Below are positions 8,125 through 16,262 of a stretch of 21,301 nucleotides of DNA, piece after piece (position 1 is the first letter of the stretch; the number at the start of each line of letters is the position of its first letter). The translations under genes were made by a program, and so were the position numbers. The notes under the pieces were generated by a model that did no database searches, was not told the DNA's origin, and worked only from the letters and a program-made list of their open reading frames with translations. Source of the DNA: Pseudomonadota bacterium (GTDB lineage: Bacteria; Pseudomonadota; Alphaproteobacteria; Rhizobiales; Aestuariivirgaceae); assembly GCA_016522385.1 (NCBI GenBank), contig JAEKFU010000544.1:1-21301 (forward strand), read 5' to 3'.

Positions 8125-10878
8125 TTGACAAAAAAGCGAAATTCCATCGGTGCCAAAATTTCGCGGATGGTGCTCAGCGCGGTAATCGTTGCTGTATTTA
8201 GTGCGAGCGGCGCATTTGTGTGGCGCCAGACCACCAGCGACCTGACCGCTCGGCACCATGAACTTGAAGCGACGGCACATGTGTTTTCCGCGGTTGTTGG
8301 ACCTTTCGTCGACGGGAATGACAGGCAGCAGGCGTTGAATGCATTACGGGCGATCGGCAGATTGCCAAGCGTGCCATATGCGGCGATCATGCGCCCGGAT
8401 GGCAGGCAATTCGCGGCTCTCGGCACGGCGATTCTAGTAAGTCCTCAAAAGCAATCAGCCGGCCAGCAAAGATCCAACACGCAGTCATTTTTGACGCTGC
8501 TAAGAAGTGCGTCGCTGCCGATTGTCGTACCGATTGTACACGGCGGACGGACGGTCGGGCAGCTGATGCTGCTCGCCGACATTTCTGACTTACGGTATCG
8601 ATTATTGGAAAGCCTGATGGCGATCGTTGCCGCCGCCACGCTGGCGAGCATGATCGGCCTTACCGTCACCACGAGGCTCAAACGACGTATCACCGAGCCT
8701 TTGATCAATCTGACACATGCCATGGCGCAGGTGCGGCAGGACCACGATTTTTCTGCGCGGGTCGAAAAGCTGAGTGACGATGAAACCGGTCAATTGGTCG
8801 AGAGCTTCAATGAAATGCTCGAACAGATTAGCGCGCGCGACGCTCAACTCGCCGCCCATCGCGACAATCTGGAACGCACGGTGCGCGAACGCACCCATGA
8901 GTTGCAGGAGGCCATGGAGGAGGCCGAGTCTGCAAACCGCGCCAAGTCCGATTTTCTGGCGACCATGAGCCATGAAATCCGCACGCCAATGAACGGTGTC
9001 ATGGTGATGGCGGAACTCCTGGCCGGTGGCGGTCTGCCGGCTCGCCAGCAACGCTACGCCGAAGTCATCGCCCGTTCGGGACAAAGCCTCATGGCGATCA
9101 TCAATGACATTCTCGATCTGTCGAAAATCGAAGCCGGCAAGCTAGAACTTGAGTCGGTGCCGGTGGATCCCTGCTTGATTGTCGATGATGTCATGAGCCT
9201 GTTCTGGACCCGCGCCAACGACAAGAACCTCGATCTGACGGCCTATGTCGCGCCAGACGTCCCAGAGACCATCTTGACCGACCCGGTACGCGTCAACCAG
9301 ATACTTTCGAACCTGGTCAACAACGCGCTTAAATTCACCGAAACCGGCTATGTCGCCGTCACCGTTAATGCCCGCCGGGGAGATTCCGCTTGTGAGAACG
9401 GCTCGATGCTGGAAGTGGCAGTGATCGACACCGGCATAGGCATTGCCGCCGACAAACTCGATCAGGTCTTCCAATCCTTCTCGCAGGCCGATCAGTCGAC
9501 GACGCGACAGTTCGGCGGAACGGGGCTGGGACTTTCGATATGCAAGAAACTCATCGAAGCTATGTCGGGCAAAATCAAGGTTGTAAGCCAGCCCGGCAAG
9601 GGATCGCGCTTTTCGTTCCAGATACCGGCAACTGTCGTCGAGCCGGCACGACCTCTTCGGGATTTAGGTGCTGCGGCCCTTGGCACAGCGGCAGTGCTTG
9701 TCCGCGGCAGCGCGACCCCCCGGGCGATTGCCAGTTATCTTTCGATGTTCTCCATCAAGTGCGAGGTCATCGATCCCGCCAATGCTGCTACCACAGCGTT
9801 CGATCGGTATAGCGTTATTTTTGCCGATGCAGCTACAACCCAAACCATGGTCGACTTACCGAACGGGGTGCCGGTCCTCGTGGTGTGCGAACTCGGCGAT
9901 GTGTCGGCCGAAGCTCTGCTCAAATCCGGCAGGGCACATGACCAGATCATGCGCCCGATTTGTCGGTACGACATGATTGATATCATCGAGAGATTGTCCG
10001 ACGGTAGGCTGCGCGGCGCCGAAGCCCTATCTGATTCAAATTCTCAAGTCGGCGAACTGCCCAACTTTGCTGGAACAAGGATACTGGTGGCCGACGACAA
10101 CGCGATCAACCTCGAAGTCATTGCCGAAGCGCTGCGGCGGCTAAACGTTACAGTTGAAACCGCTGAGAACGGCCAGGAAGCCATCGCACGCTGGCAGGCC
10201 AATGACTACGGATTGGTTTTCATGGACTGCAGCATGCCGGTCATGGATGGATATGCGGCTACCAGATTGCTTCGGGGCCACGAAGAGGCGTCGGGTAAGC
10301 GACGTACCCCGGTAATAGCCCTGACCGCCCAGCTTGCCGGCGCATCAGGCAATCAATGGCGTGAGGCGGGCATGGACGATCTCATAACCAAGCCCTTCAC
10401 CCTGAAAACAATTGCCAAATGCCTGGCAGCCTGGCTACCCAATTCTGCAGCGGGCAATGCCGATCAAGCATGTCAACCCGCCGCCGATGACGCCGGGTGT
10501 CCCGTATCTGCCCATAATCACCAGCCCGCTATTGACCGGCAGGTAATCGAGAACGTGCGGTTGATGTCCGGGGGCGACAGCAATCTGCTGCTCAAGACCA
10601 CTGAGCTGTTCAGGGAACTTGGCCCACCGGCGCTGGCCAAAGTGGAGGACAAAGCCGGCGCCGAGGATCTGCGTGCGCTGGCGGATGCGGCTCATGCACT
10701 GAAATCCATGTGCGCCAATATGGGCGCCGCGCGCGCCGCCGGTGCCTGCAACCAGTTGGAAGAACTTGCACGCACTGGAACATCCTTTGATATCGCCACC
10801 CATGTAAAGATGATTTCGCAGGAGTTTGCTGCTGCCCTGCAGGAGCTCGACGCGATTTGTGCATTGGAGCAGGCGTGA
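8125..10878 (+). CDS. Hybrid sensor histidine kinase (HAMP-HisKA-HATPase-pseudoreceiver-REC-HPt)
   Basis: 917 residues from the TTG at 8125; the frame is open upstream to 8005, but those 40 codons look non-coding. Order: TM1 (about 12-34), a periplasmic domain of about 125 residues, TM2 (about 162-184), HAMP and coiled coil, HisKA with H283 (MSHEIRTPMNG), and HATPase_c with NLVNNALKF, DTGIGI and GGTGLGLS. Then comes a degenerate receiver-like segment (about 520-640) without the acidic triad, a full receiver with D701 (MDCSMPVMDG) and K756, and an HPt with H857 (AAHALKS). This is a complete BarA/ArcB-like phosphorelay in one inner-membrane protein. Its HPt could pass phosphate to the neighbouring receivers. 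The periplasmic domain is unrecognised, so the signal is unknown. Confidence 0.92.
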   Translation: MTKKRNSIGAKISRMVLSAVIVAVFSASGAFVWRQTTSDLTARHHELEATAHVFSAVVGPFVDGNDRQQALNALRAIGRLPSVPYAAIMRPDGRQFAALGTAILVSPQKQSAGQQRSNTQSFLTLLRSASLPIVVPIVHGGRTVGQLMLLADISDLRYRLLESLMAIVAAATLASMIGLTVTTRLKRRITEPLINLTHAMAQVRQDHDFSARVEKLSDDETGQLVESFNEMLEQISARDAQLAAHRDNLERTVRERTHELQEAMEEAESANRAKSDFLATMSHEIRTPMNGVMVMAELLAGGGLPARQQRYAEVIARSGQSLMAIINDILDLSKIEAGKLELESVPVDPCLIVDDVMSLFWTRANDKNLDLTAYVAPDVPETILTDPVRVNQILSNLVNNALKFTETGYVAVTVNARRGDSACENGSMLEVAVIDTGIGIAADKLDQVFQSFSQADQSTTRQFGGTGLGLSICKKLIEAMSGKIKVVSQPGKGSRFSFQIPATVVEPARPLRDLGAAALGTAAVLVRGSATPRAIASYLSMFSIKCEVIDPANAATTAFDRYSVIFADAATTQTMVDLPNGVPVLVVCELGDVSAEALLKSGRAHDQIMRPICRYDMIDIIERLSDGRLRGAEALSDSNSQVGELPNFAGTRILVADDNAINLEVIAEALRRLNVTVETAENGQEAIARWQANDYGLVFMDCSMPVMDGYAATRLLRGHEEASGKRRTPVIALTAQLAGASGNQWREAGMDDLITKPFTLKTIAKCLAAWLPNSAAGNADQACQPAADDAGCPVSAHNHQPAIDRQVIENVRLMSGGDSNLLLKTTELFRELGPPALAKVEDKAGAEDLRALADAAHALKSMCANMGAARAAGACNQLEELARTGTSFDIATHVKMISQEFAAALQELDAICALEQA

Positions 10879-11091
10879 GTTACGCAGGGTGGAAACGTGC
10901 CAAACTGAGACTGCTGATCGCTCGGACGGCGCACAAGAGTTGCCGAGAACCTTCAATTCGTGCGGTCAGATAGGCGCCAGAGAGCAACAGCGCACCCGAT
11001 TGAGAGGCCGTTCGCGCACAGATCGGGCTTGCACTGCCACGAATGTTCCAGCGAGTCCGACCGCCAATGTCATCACTGCCGGCATGCTCAG

Positions 11092-11427
11092 TCAAAGTGT
11101 CTTGAGCATGATTGTCGGGGCATCATATCGCTCTTCAATTGGGTCTCTTGCAAAACCCAGGATTACACCGGCATGCTCATGGCCCAGCGACAGATCGAGT
11201 TGCTCTGGCTCCGTCACTTGCCGTATCCAGGACCGTTCACCGGAAATCACGCCTGGCTGCACTTGGTCTGTCCAGAATTCCAAAGTGTCCTGTAAGTTGT
11301 GCGGCAGGACGAAACTAACGCTGGCACCATTAGCCACACATCCGACCAGTATCTCTCCAAGCCCACTCAAATGATCATTGATGGTGTCGGGTCAAATAGC
11401 TTCAATGTCAAAGTCCTGCTTGTGCAT
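11092..11427 (-). pseudogene. GNAT acetyltransferase remnant (nonsense codon plus internal deletion)
   Basis: An ATG at 11427 lies 6 bases after the XRE-cupin stop, with GAGG overlapping that stop, so a second operon gene clearly began here. The frame reads MHKQDFDIEAI and meets TGA at 11394-11392. It then continues in the same frame with PDTINDH and GASVSFVLPHN, typical of the N-terminus of GNAT proteins that accompany XRE-cupin regulators. After QLDL it jumps to SLGHEHAGVILGFARDP and a normal GNAT ending (YDAPTIMLKTL, stop). The central acetyl-CoA-binding part, about 70 residues, appears to be missing. Translation could restart at the TTG at 11370, but such a product would lack the cofactor site. 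The 213 bases from here to the kinase stop hold no supported gene. Confidence 0.72.
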
Positions 11428-11433
11428 GTCGCC

Positions 11434-12006
11434 TCAAACTATGACCAGGACGTATTTTGCCAACTGATCCTTGCGGGTCTCGAAAACGCACGGTCCGTAG
11501 AGTTGGTATCTCAGACAGTCGCCCTTGCGCAGCCCATACAGATTTCCATCGACGGTCATCTCCAGGAACCCTTCAAGAACGAAGATATGGTGCTCAAGTC
11601 CCGGTACAGGCGGATTGAGATACTCAATACGCTTGCCGGCGGGCAATACACATTCCAGGAGTTCGGCGCTCAAGGTTTGTGCCGGCGGCGAAACGGTCTT
11701 TCGACAGAACCCGGTTTCCGGATCTTCCCAACTTGCCTGGTCTTCACGTGGCACCAAAGGGGCAAAAACCGTCTCCACCATGGCCATCAGCCGGGACATC
11801 GTCAGACCGTGGGCTGAACACAGTTTGCCCAGCACCGATGCAGTGGGGCTGACTTCGGCATTTTCCAGGCGCGACAACGTGGCTCGGCTGACCCCGCATT
11901 TGATCGACAGTTCATCAAGTGACCAACCACGCTCGTTGCGAAGGGCTTTCAAGCGAGCGGCCATGCGATCGTCGAGTGATTTGTCGATGATGCACGAATC
12001 TCTCAT
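11434..12006 (-). CDS. XRE-family transcriptional regulator with C-terminal cupin domain
   Basis: 190 residues. A helix-turn-helix of the XRE type spans about 16-70 (RGWSLDELSIKCGVSRATLSRLENAE), followed by a cupin fold from about 110 to the end (PAGKRIEYL, GLEHHIFVLEG, LRKGDCLRY). The family binds a small ligand in the cupin and usually regulates a GNAT gene or transporter next to it. Here the downstream GNAT is broken (11092-11427). The ATG at 12006 lies inside a 14-base candidate operator (TCTC-N6-GAGA, 12001-12014), suggesting tight autoregulation. An ATG at 11964 (M15) is an alternative start. It is divergent from the HAD gene, and the shared upstream region is a duplicated operator array. 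Confidence 0.88.
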   Translation of the reverse strand: MRDSCIIDKSLDDRMAARLKALRNERGWSLDELSIKCGVSRATLSRLENAEVSPTASVLGKLCSAHGLTMSRLMAMVETVFAPLVPREDQASWEDPETGFCRKTVSPPAQTLSAELLECVLPAGKRIEYLNPPVPGLEHHIFVLEGFLEMTVDGNLYGLRKGDCLRYQLYGPCVFETRKDQLAKYVLVIV

Positions 12007-12157
12007 AAACGAGAATATTTCTCATATTATGGAGTTTGTAAACGAGATTTTGTGGAAAGCGCCTGTCAATTCAATGTTGATGTTCTCATATTCGAGAGCA
12101 ATTCCCATATAGTGGAAATAGTAAATGAGATTTATGGGAAACGCCCCTCAAATCAGC
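12001..12157. promoter_or_regulatory. Tandemly duplicated candidate operator array upstream of the XRE-cupin gene
   Basis: Two diverged copies of a block of about 74 bases lie head to tail with an 83-base period (12001-12074 and 12084-12157). Each copy holds TCTCATAWWCGAGA-like dyads (12001-12014 and 12084-12097), a second site 19 bases on (TCTCATATTATGGA at 12020-12033, TCCCATATAGTGGA at 12103-12116), then GTAAAYGAGATTTW and a GGAAA.CGCC block. The first dyad overlaps the regulator's start codon. The region is AT-rich compared with its flanks. I infer binding sites for the XRE-cupin protein controlling itself and perhaps the divergent HAD gene. Confidence 0.6.
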
Positions 12158-12227
12158 ACTGGCACTGAAAGGGCGACTTAGTTAGAAATCCGGCTCATTT
12201 AATGCGTCACAAAACAGATTATAGACG

Positions 12228-12950
12228 ATGGATGCGCACAAGTACGACGCAATAACATTCGATGTGTATGGTACATTGATTGATTGGGAGCCACCGATCC
12301 TCCAAACACTAGGCCGATGGATCAAGGCCAACGGTGCCGCGTTGGACGATGATGCTCTGCTTGACGCGTTCGATCGTGCTCGTGCCCATTATCAAGCGCT
12401 ATCGCCCGCTCGTCCCTATCCGCAAATACTTCGTTCTGCATTCACTTACATTGCCGACGAGCTCGACTTGGACATTGACCCGGAAGAACGTACCCGGTTC
12501 GGTAATTCCGTGGTTACTTGGCCTCCCTACGAAGATAGTGTCGCGGCACTGGCACGATTGCGAGAACGCTATGTGCTCGGTGCCTTGACCAATATGGACA
12601 ATGCCTCGTTTGAAAAAAGCCAATGCCTGTTGGGCAACTGCTTCGAAGTTGTGGTGACGGCCGAAAGGGCTGGAGCCTACAAGCCATCGCTTCGGCATTT
12701 TGTGCTCGGGCTGACTGATCTGGCAGAACGCAAGATACCCCCACACCGAGTTCTTCACGTGGCGCAGAGTTTGCGCGCGGACGTGCGGCCGGCAAATTTG
12801 CTTGGTCAAGATGTTGTTTGGATTAACCGGGAAGGTCGCGGATTAGGTTATACCGGCTTCGGCGCAGAACTGGCCATGCCAATGGCGACTTTTCCGACCA
12901 TGAATGCATTTGTGTCAGAGCTTATGAGTAGCGCTGCACCGCCGCTCTAG
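12228..12950 (+). CDS. HAD-superfamily hydrolase, haloacid dehalogenase type II-like
   Basis: 240 residues, normal for the group. HAD motif I is FDVYGTLIDW, whose Asp is the nucleophile. Motif II is LTNMDN, with Thr where most dehalogenase-type members have Ser (LSNG). Motif III Lys is in GAYKPS, and motif IV is HVAQSLRADVRPA. The motif I form (D-x-Y-G-T) and HVAQS are typical of L-2-haloacid dehalogenase-like proteins, many of which are not true dehalogenases. It is cytoplasmic. No good Shine-Dalgarno is visible before the ATG. It is divergent from the XRE-cupin regulator and shares its upstream region, so joint regulation is plausible. Confidence 0.85.
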   Translation: MDAHKYDAITFDVYGTLIDWEPPILQTLGRWIKANGAALDDDALLDAFDRARAHYQALSPARPYPQILRSAFTYIADELDLDIDPEERTRFGNSVVTWPPYEDSVAALARLRERYVLGALTNMDNASFEKSQCLLGNCFEVVVTAERAGAYKPSLRHFVLGLTDLAERKIPPHRVLHVAQSLRADVRPANLLGQDVVWINREGRGLGYTGFGAELAMPMATFPTMNAFVSELMSSAAPPL

Positions 12951-13007
12951 CTGTTAGCGCGCCGCCGCTTCTTAGTCAGCGATGTGCAGGAGAGATCGGT
13001 GCGTTAA

Positions 13008-13502
13008 TTAATTTCGCCGCTTAAGCGTCAGCACCAGATAGCCTGCAGCCACGTTCAGGCCATCTTGCGACTGGAACGCCACCGGTTGCAACTCAACGGA
13101 CTTGTCCGGCCCGCTGGCCAAGAGATTTGCCGCAAAGCCTTTACCGAGGCTGGCTTCGGCTGTTGCGCCATGATACGCGCCGGTGAGCGCGCCGCGCTGC
13201 AACCGTTTGCGCTCGCTCGATGTCACTCTCCAGCTCATCGCACGCTTACCGATGATGCCGACTTCAATGCCGTATTTCTCGATGACACCATGATAGCGCT
13301 CTTTGCGCCTGCTGTACCGGGGAAAGAAAGTACAGTTCAAACGGCGCTTGGCGCCAAAGTGGATTGCGGCATCAGAACCGTTGAAACGGCACTTCAAGAC
13401 ACCGACGTCATAGTCAGCTGCCTCGGCGTCCTTTAGCCCGCCTGTCAGAGCCAAAGCTACACTACACAAGATGCCCGTCGATCGTATTCTGCGCACCGTC
13501 AC
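13008..13502 (-). CDS. DUF992-family secreted protein
   Basis: 164 residues with an N-terminal signal peptide (basic MTVRRIR, hydrophobic core, AEAADYD cleavage region). The mature part carries the DUF992 pattern: VGVLKCRF, LNCTFFPR, ERYHG.I.KYGIEVG, ALTGAYHGATAEAS and GLNVAAGYLVL. The family is small, largely alphaproteobacterial and periplasmic, with no known function. The start is GTG at 13502, with AGGA seven bases upstream. It stands alone, convergent with the HAD gene and divergent from bdhA. Several basic residues (RRKERY, SERKRLQRG) make it more charged than I expect for the family. Confidence 0.85.
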   Translation of the reverse strand: MTVRRIRSTGILCSVALALTGGLKDAEAADYDVGVLKCRFNGSDAAIHFGAKRRLNCTFFPRYSRRKERYHGVIEKYGIEVGIIGKRAMSWRVTSSERKRLQRGALTGAYHGATAEASLGKGFAANLLASGPDKSVELQPVAFQSQDGLNVAAGYLVLTLKRRN

Positions 13503-13695
13503 ACCTAGTCCTTTCGAAACTTGTCCAATTCGAAGTCACTTGTCTGCCGCATTTTTTGGGAGCACTTAGATGTTACAAGTAAGCGACGGAGCGTCAATCC
13601 TTCGTGAGGCTCGCCATTTGCCTTTCAATTCTGCACCCCAGCAACTAGGTTGCATCGCAAAGTAAGTTAGTTGAGCAATGTGAAGGACCGAGGTC

Positions 13696-14490
13696 ATGTC
13701 CGCAACTCCCTTTCTTCAAGGCCGGAATGCCATCGTCACAGGCTCGACATCGGGTATCGGCCTTGGCATTGCCCATGCCCTGGCCAGTGCCGGCGCCAAT
13801 ATCGTCATCAATGGCCTCGGCACGGCTGAAGACAACGAAGCTGTTCGCACCGAGGTCGCTGCGTCAGGCACCGAGGTAATCTTTTCCGCCGCGAACATGA
13901 TGCGGTCCGATGCGATTGCAGCGTTGGTCGATGACACACGTGATGCGCTCGGGCCGATCGACATCATCGTCAACAATGTCGGGATCCAGCATGTCTCCCC
14001 CATCGAGGAGTTTCCCGAAGACAAGTGGGATGCCATCATGGCGCTCAACCTGACCTCGGCATTTCACCTGACCAGACTTGTTGCAGCCGCCATGAAGGAG
14101 CGCGGCTGGGGGCGGATCATCAACATTGCCTCAGCCCACTCCCTGGTCGCCTCGCCCTACAAGTCTGCCTATGTTGCGGCCAAGCACGGCCTGGTCGGTT
14201 TCACGAAGGTCATCGCCCTCGAGCTTGCCGAATTCGGCATTACCTGCAATGCCATCTCGCCGGGTTATGTGCTCACTCCACTGGTCGAAGCGCAGATCCC
14301 CGATACCGCCAAGGCGCGCGGCATCACCGAGGAAGAAGTCAAGCGCGATGTGCTTTTGGAGGCCCAGCCGACGAAACAGTTCGTGACCGTCGAGCAAGTT
14401 GCCGGTACAGCAGTGTTCTTGTGTTCGGAGGCTGCCGCCCAGATTACCGGTACCAACATCTCTGTCGATGGCGGATGGACCGCGCACTGA
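13696..14490 (+). CDS. bdhA: D-3-hydroxybutyrate dehydrogenase (short-chain dehydrogenase)
   Basis: 264 residues, a classical SDR. The NAD-binding motif is TGSTSGIGLG (15-24), NNVGIQHV follows strand 4, and N118, S146, Y159 and K163 form the catalytic set. The HVSPIEEFPEDKWD and AKHGLVGFTKV blocks and the long loop before TKQFVTVEQVA are characteristic of bacterial 3-hydroxybutyrate dehydrogenases. It oxidises D-3-hydroxybutyrate to acetoacetate in the cytoplasm, the last steps of polyhydroxybutyrate breakdown. The ATG is preceded by GGACCGAGG. It is followed after 15 bases by the patatin gene, clearly one operon. Confidence 0.92.
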   Translation: MSATPFLQGRNAIVTGSTSGIGLGIAHALASAGANIVINGLGTAEDNEAVRTEVAASGTEVIFSAANMMRSDAIAALVDDTRDALGPIDIIVNNVGIQHVSPIEEFPEDKWDAIMALNLTSAFHLTRLVAAAMKERGWGRIINIASAHSLVASPYKSAYVAAKHGLVGFTKVIALELAEFGITCNAISPGYVLTPLVEAQIPDTAKARGITEEEVKRDVLLEAQPTKQFVTVEQVAGTAVFLCSEAAAQITGTNISVDGGWTAH

Positions 14491-14505
14491 ACGGGGAGGG
14501 GACCG

Positions 14506-15573
14506 ATGGCCGCGGCGAAGTCCAAATCATCGAATTCCGAGCCCGTCATGATCAACCTGGCGCTACAGGGCGGTGGCGCCCATGGTGCGTTCACATGGGG
14601 CGTACTTGACCGTCTTCTGCAGGACGGCCGGATCGGCATAGAGGCGATCAGCGGTACCAGCGCCGGTGCGGTCAATGCGGTCGTGCTGGTCAACGGCTTC
14701 ATGCGCGGAGGTTACGACGGCGCGCGCGAGCAGTTGCATCATTTCTGGCGGCACATCTCGCGTATCGGCGCGGTGAGTCCGATCCAGCGTTCACCCATCG
14801 ACGTCTGGCTTGGCAATTACAGCCTTGATCACAACCCAGCCTATTTGTTTTTCGACCTGATAACGCGCATGGCCTCGCCCTATGATCTCAATCCGGCCAA
14901 CCTCAATCCACTGAAGGATCTGCTGGAAGAGGAAGTGGACTTCGATCTGGTCCGGCGCTGCAGTGACATGAAGCTCTTCGTGTCAGCGACAAACGTTCAC
15001 ACTGGCCGGGTCAAAGTGTTCACCGGTCAACAAATCAGCGCTGAGTCTGTGATGGCCTCGTCCTGCCTGCCGCTTTTGTTTCAGGCCGTTGAAATCGATG
15101 GAGTACCGTACTGGGACGGTGGCTTCATGGGCAACCCGGTGTTGTTTCCGTTTTTCTACCAGGCCGATTCAAATGACATTCTGATCACGCAGATCAATCC
15201 GATGGAGCGCCGCGAAACGCCAGTTACCTCGCGCGAAATCCACAATCGCATGAACGAGATCACGTTCAACGCTGCGCTCAACAAGGAGCTGCGCGCCATC
15301 GAATTCGTCAGCCGGCTGATTGAATCCGAAAATCTCGACAAGAACCGCTACAAGCGCATTCGGATGCATATCATCGAGGCAGGAGAGGACCTGCTTTCGC
15401 TCAATGCATCAAGCAAGCTGAATGCGGAGTGGCAGTTCCTCACGCACCTGCGTGATATCGGCCGCCGCACCGCCGATGCCTGGCTCGCCGCGAATTTCGA
15501 CAGTATCGGCAAGCGCTCGACATTTGATCTGCATGAGTATTTTCACAGTACCCGGATCGAGGGCGAGATCTGA
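14506..15573 (+). CDS. Patatin-like phospholipase / acyl hydrolase
   Basis: 355 residues. The oxyanion motif is GGGAHGAF (22-29, His where Arg is common), the nucleophile S52 lies in GTSAG, and D204 in the DGG motif completes the Ser-Asp dyad. No signal peptide is seen, so it is probably cytoplasmic. A strong GGGGAGGGG precedes the ATG, and only 15 bases separate it from bdhA. The pairing suggests release of hydroxy-acyl or fatty-acyl groups that feed 3-hydroxybutyrate oxidation, for example from storage granules or membrane lipid; this is inference. The gene ends at 15573, adjacent to the convergent GNAT remnant. Confidence 0.9.
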   Translation: MAAAKSKSSNSEPVMINLALQGGGAHGAFTWGVLDRLLQDGRIGIEAISGTSAGAVNAVVLVNGFMRGGYDGAREQLHHFWRHISRIGAVSPIQRSPIDVWLGNYSLDHNPAYLFFDLITRMASPYDLNPANLNPLKDLLEEEVDFDLVRRCSDMKLFVSATNVHTGRVKVFTGQQISAESVMASSCLPLLFQAVEIDGVPYWDGGFMGNPVLFPFFYQADSNDILITQINPMERRETPVTSREIHNRMNEITFNAALNKELRAIEFVSRLIESENLDKNRYKRIRMHIIEAGEDLLSLNASSKLNAEWQFLTHLRDIGRRTADAWLAANFDSIGKRSTFDLHEYFHSTRIEGEI

Positions 15574-15927
15574 TCATGTTCTGACGTATTTTTGCGCCAG
15601 AACTTCGATGCCCCATTGATCGTCAGGATGTTCATCGAGAACCAAATGCCCGTGCCTTTCGTAGAGCCGGCGGGCCGCATCAAGACCGGCAAATGTCCAC
15701 AGGTGAATGTCGGCGAAGCCCGTTTGATCGCAGAATTTCCGGGCACCTTCGATGAGCCTGAGCGTCTGCCCCGCAACATTCAAATTTTCATCGCATCCAA
15801 TCAAACCTGGCTGAAACTGTCGCCTGATGTGCGGGCCATGAGCGCGCTTTATGATTGTAACGACGTTTCGCCGGTATGCGGTGTTGAACAGTATTGCAGG
15901 CTTTTCGATTTGCCAGGGAATCGTCCG
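15574..15927 (-). pseudogene. GNAT acetyltransferase remnant (C-terminal part plus short N-terminal scrap)
   Basis: The last 76 codons (15574-15804) read as the C-terminal half of a GNAT protein: ARKFCDQTGF, IHLWTFAGLDAARRLYERHG, and a QWG...Q.YVR ending. Upstream in the same frame is IRRQFQPGLIG, typical of the N-terminal beginning of such a protein. It joins directly to the C-terminal part, so the middle (acetyl-CoA motif A) is missing. Further upstream the frame closes at TAG (15930-15928) and has no good start or ribosome-binding site. The frame itself is intact, so a short product from the TTG at 15804 cannot be excluded, but it would not be a functional acetyltransferase. Confidence 0.65.
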
Positions 15928-16262
15928 CTAGCTTGCTGAACAGCTACCTGGCAGTCGATGATTCCTGGGACCAGTCAATTTGACGTGCTGGCACAACCGA
16001 TCTGGGGTCTAAGTGGTGCTAATCGGCGACAAAATTCGGCCGGAATCGTCAATGATATTTACTCTTCGTCAAGTTGTGCTAGTGTGCCCGCGGGTCAACT
16101 GTGGTGAACCGTTCGAATCTAGTACTAATTTGTTTGATTTTTGGATGGTCGCTGACAGTCAAAAGGGTAAGAGGCGATCACTTATACTGGAACGACAGTC
16201 GGGATAGTACCGATAAGTAGGGCGGCGCGACTCTATTATTATTGAGAATACGGAGAAGCAGT
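15928..16262. other. Intergenic region upstream of the TAXI-SodC gene
   Basis: About 335 bases with no supported gene. It is more AT-rich than the flanking genes towards its right end. A TATACT (16183-16188) could be a -10 element for the gene at 16263, but no convincing -35 lies at the right distance. No dyad or known operator was recognised. The ribosome-binding sequence CGGAGAAG lies just before the ATG at 16263. Confidence 0.35.

Noticed and set aside
10968..11085. Short minus-strand frame beginning with a hydrophobic stretch (MPAVMTLAVGLAG)
   Set aside because: Only about 39 codons, no ribosome-binding site, and no family match I can recognise; it could be a transporter scrap but is not supportable.
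10826..11374. Long plus-strand open frame after the hybrid kinase
   Set aside because: It overlaps the kinase end, has a Ser/Arg/Pro-rich composition typical of a shadow frame, and lies opposite the recognisable GNAT remnant on the minus strand.
16242..16262. TTG start for the TAXI-SodC gene
   Set aside because: The ATG at 16263 has a GGAG ribosome-binding sequence at good spacing and gives a regular signal peptide; the TTG would place that sequence inside the coding region.
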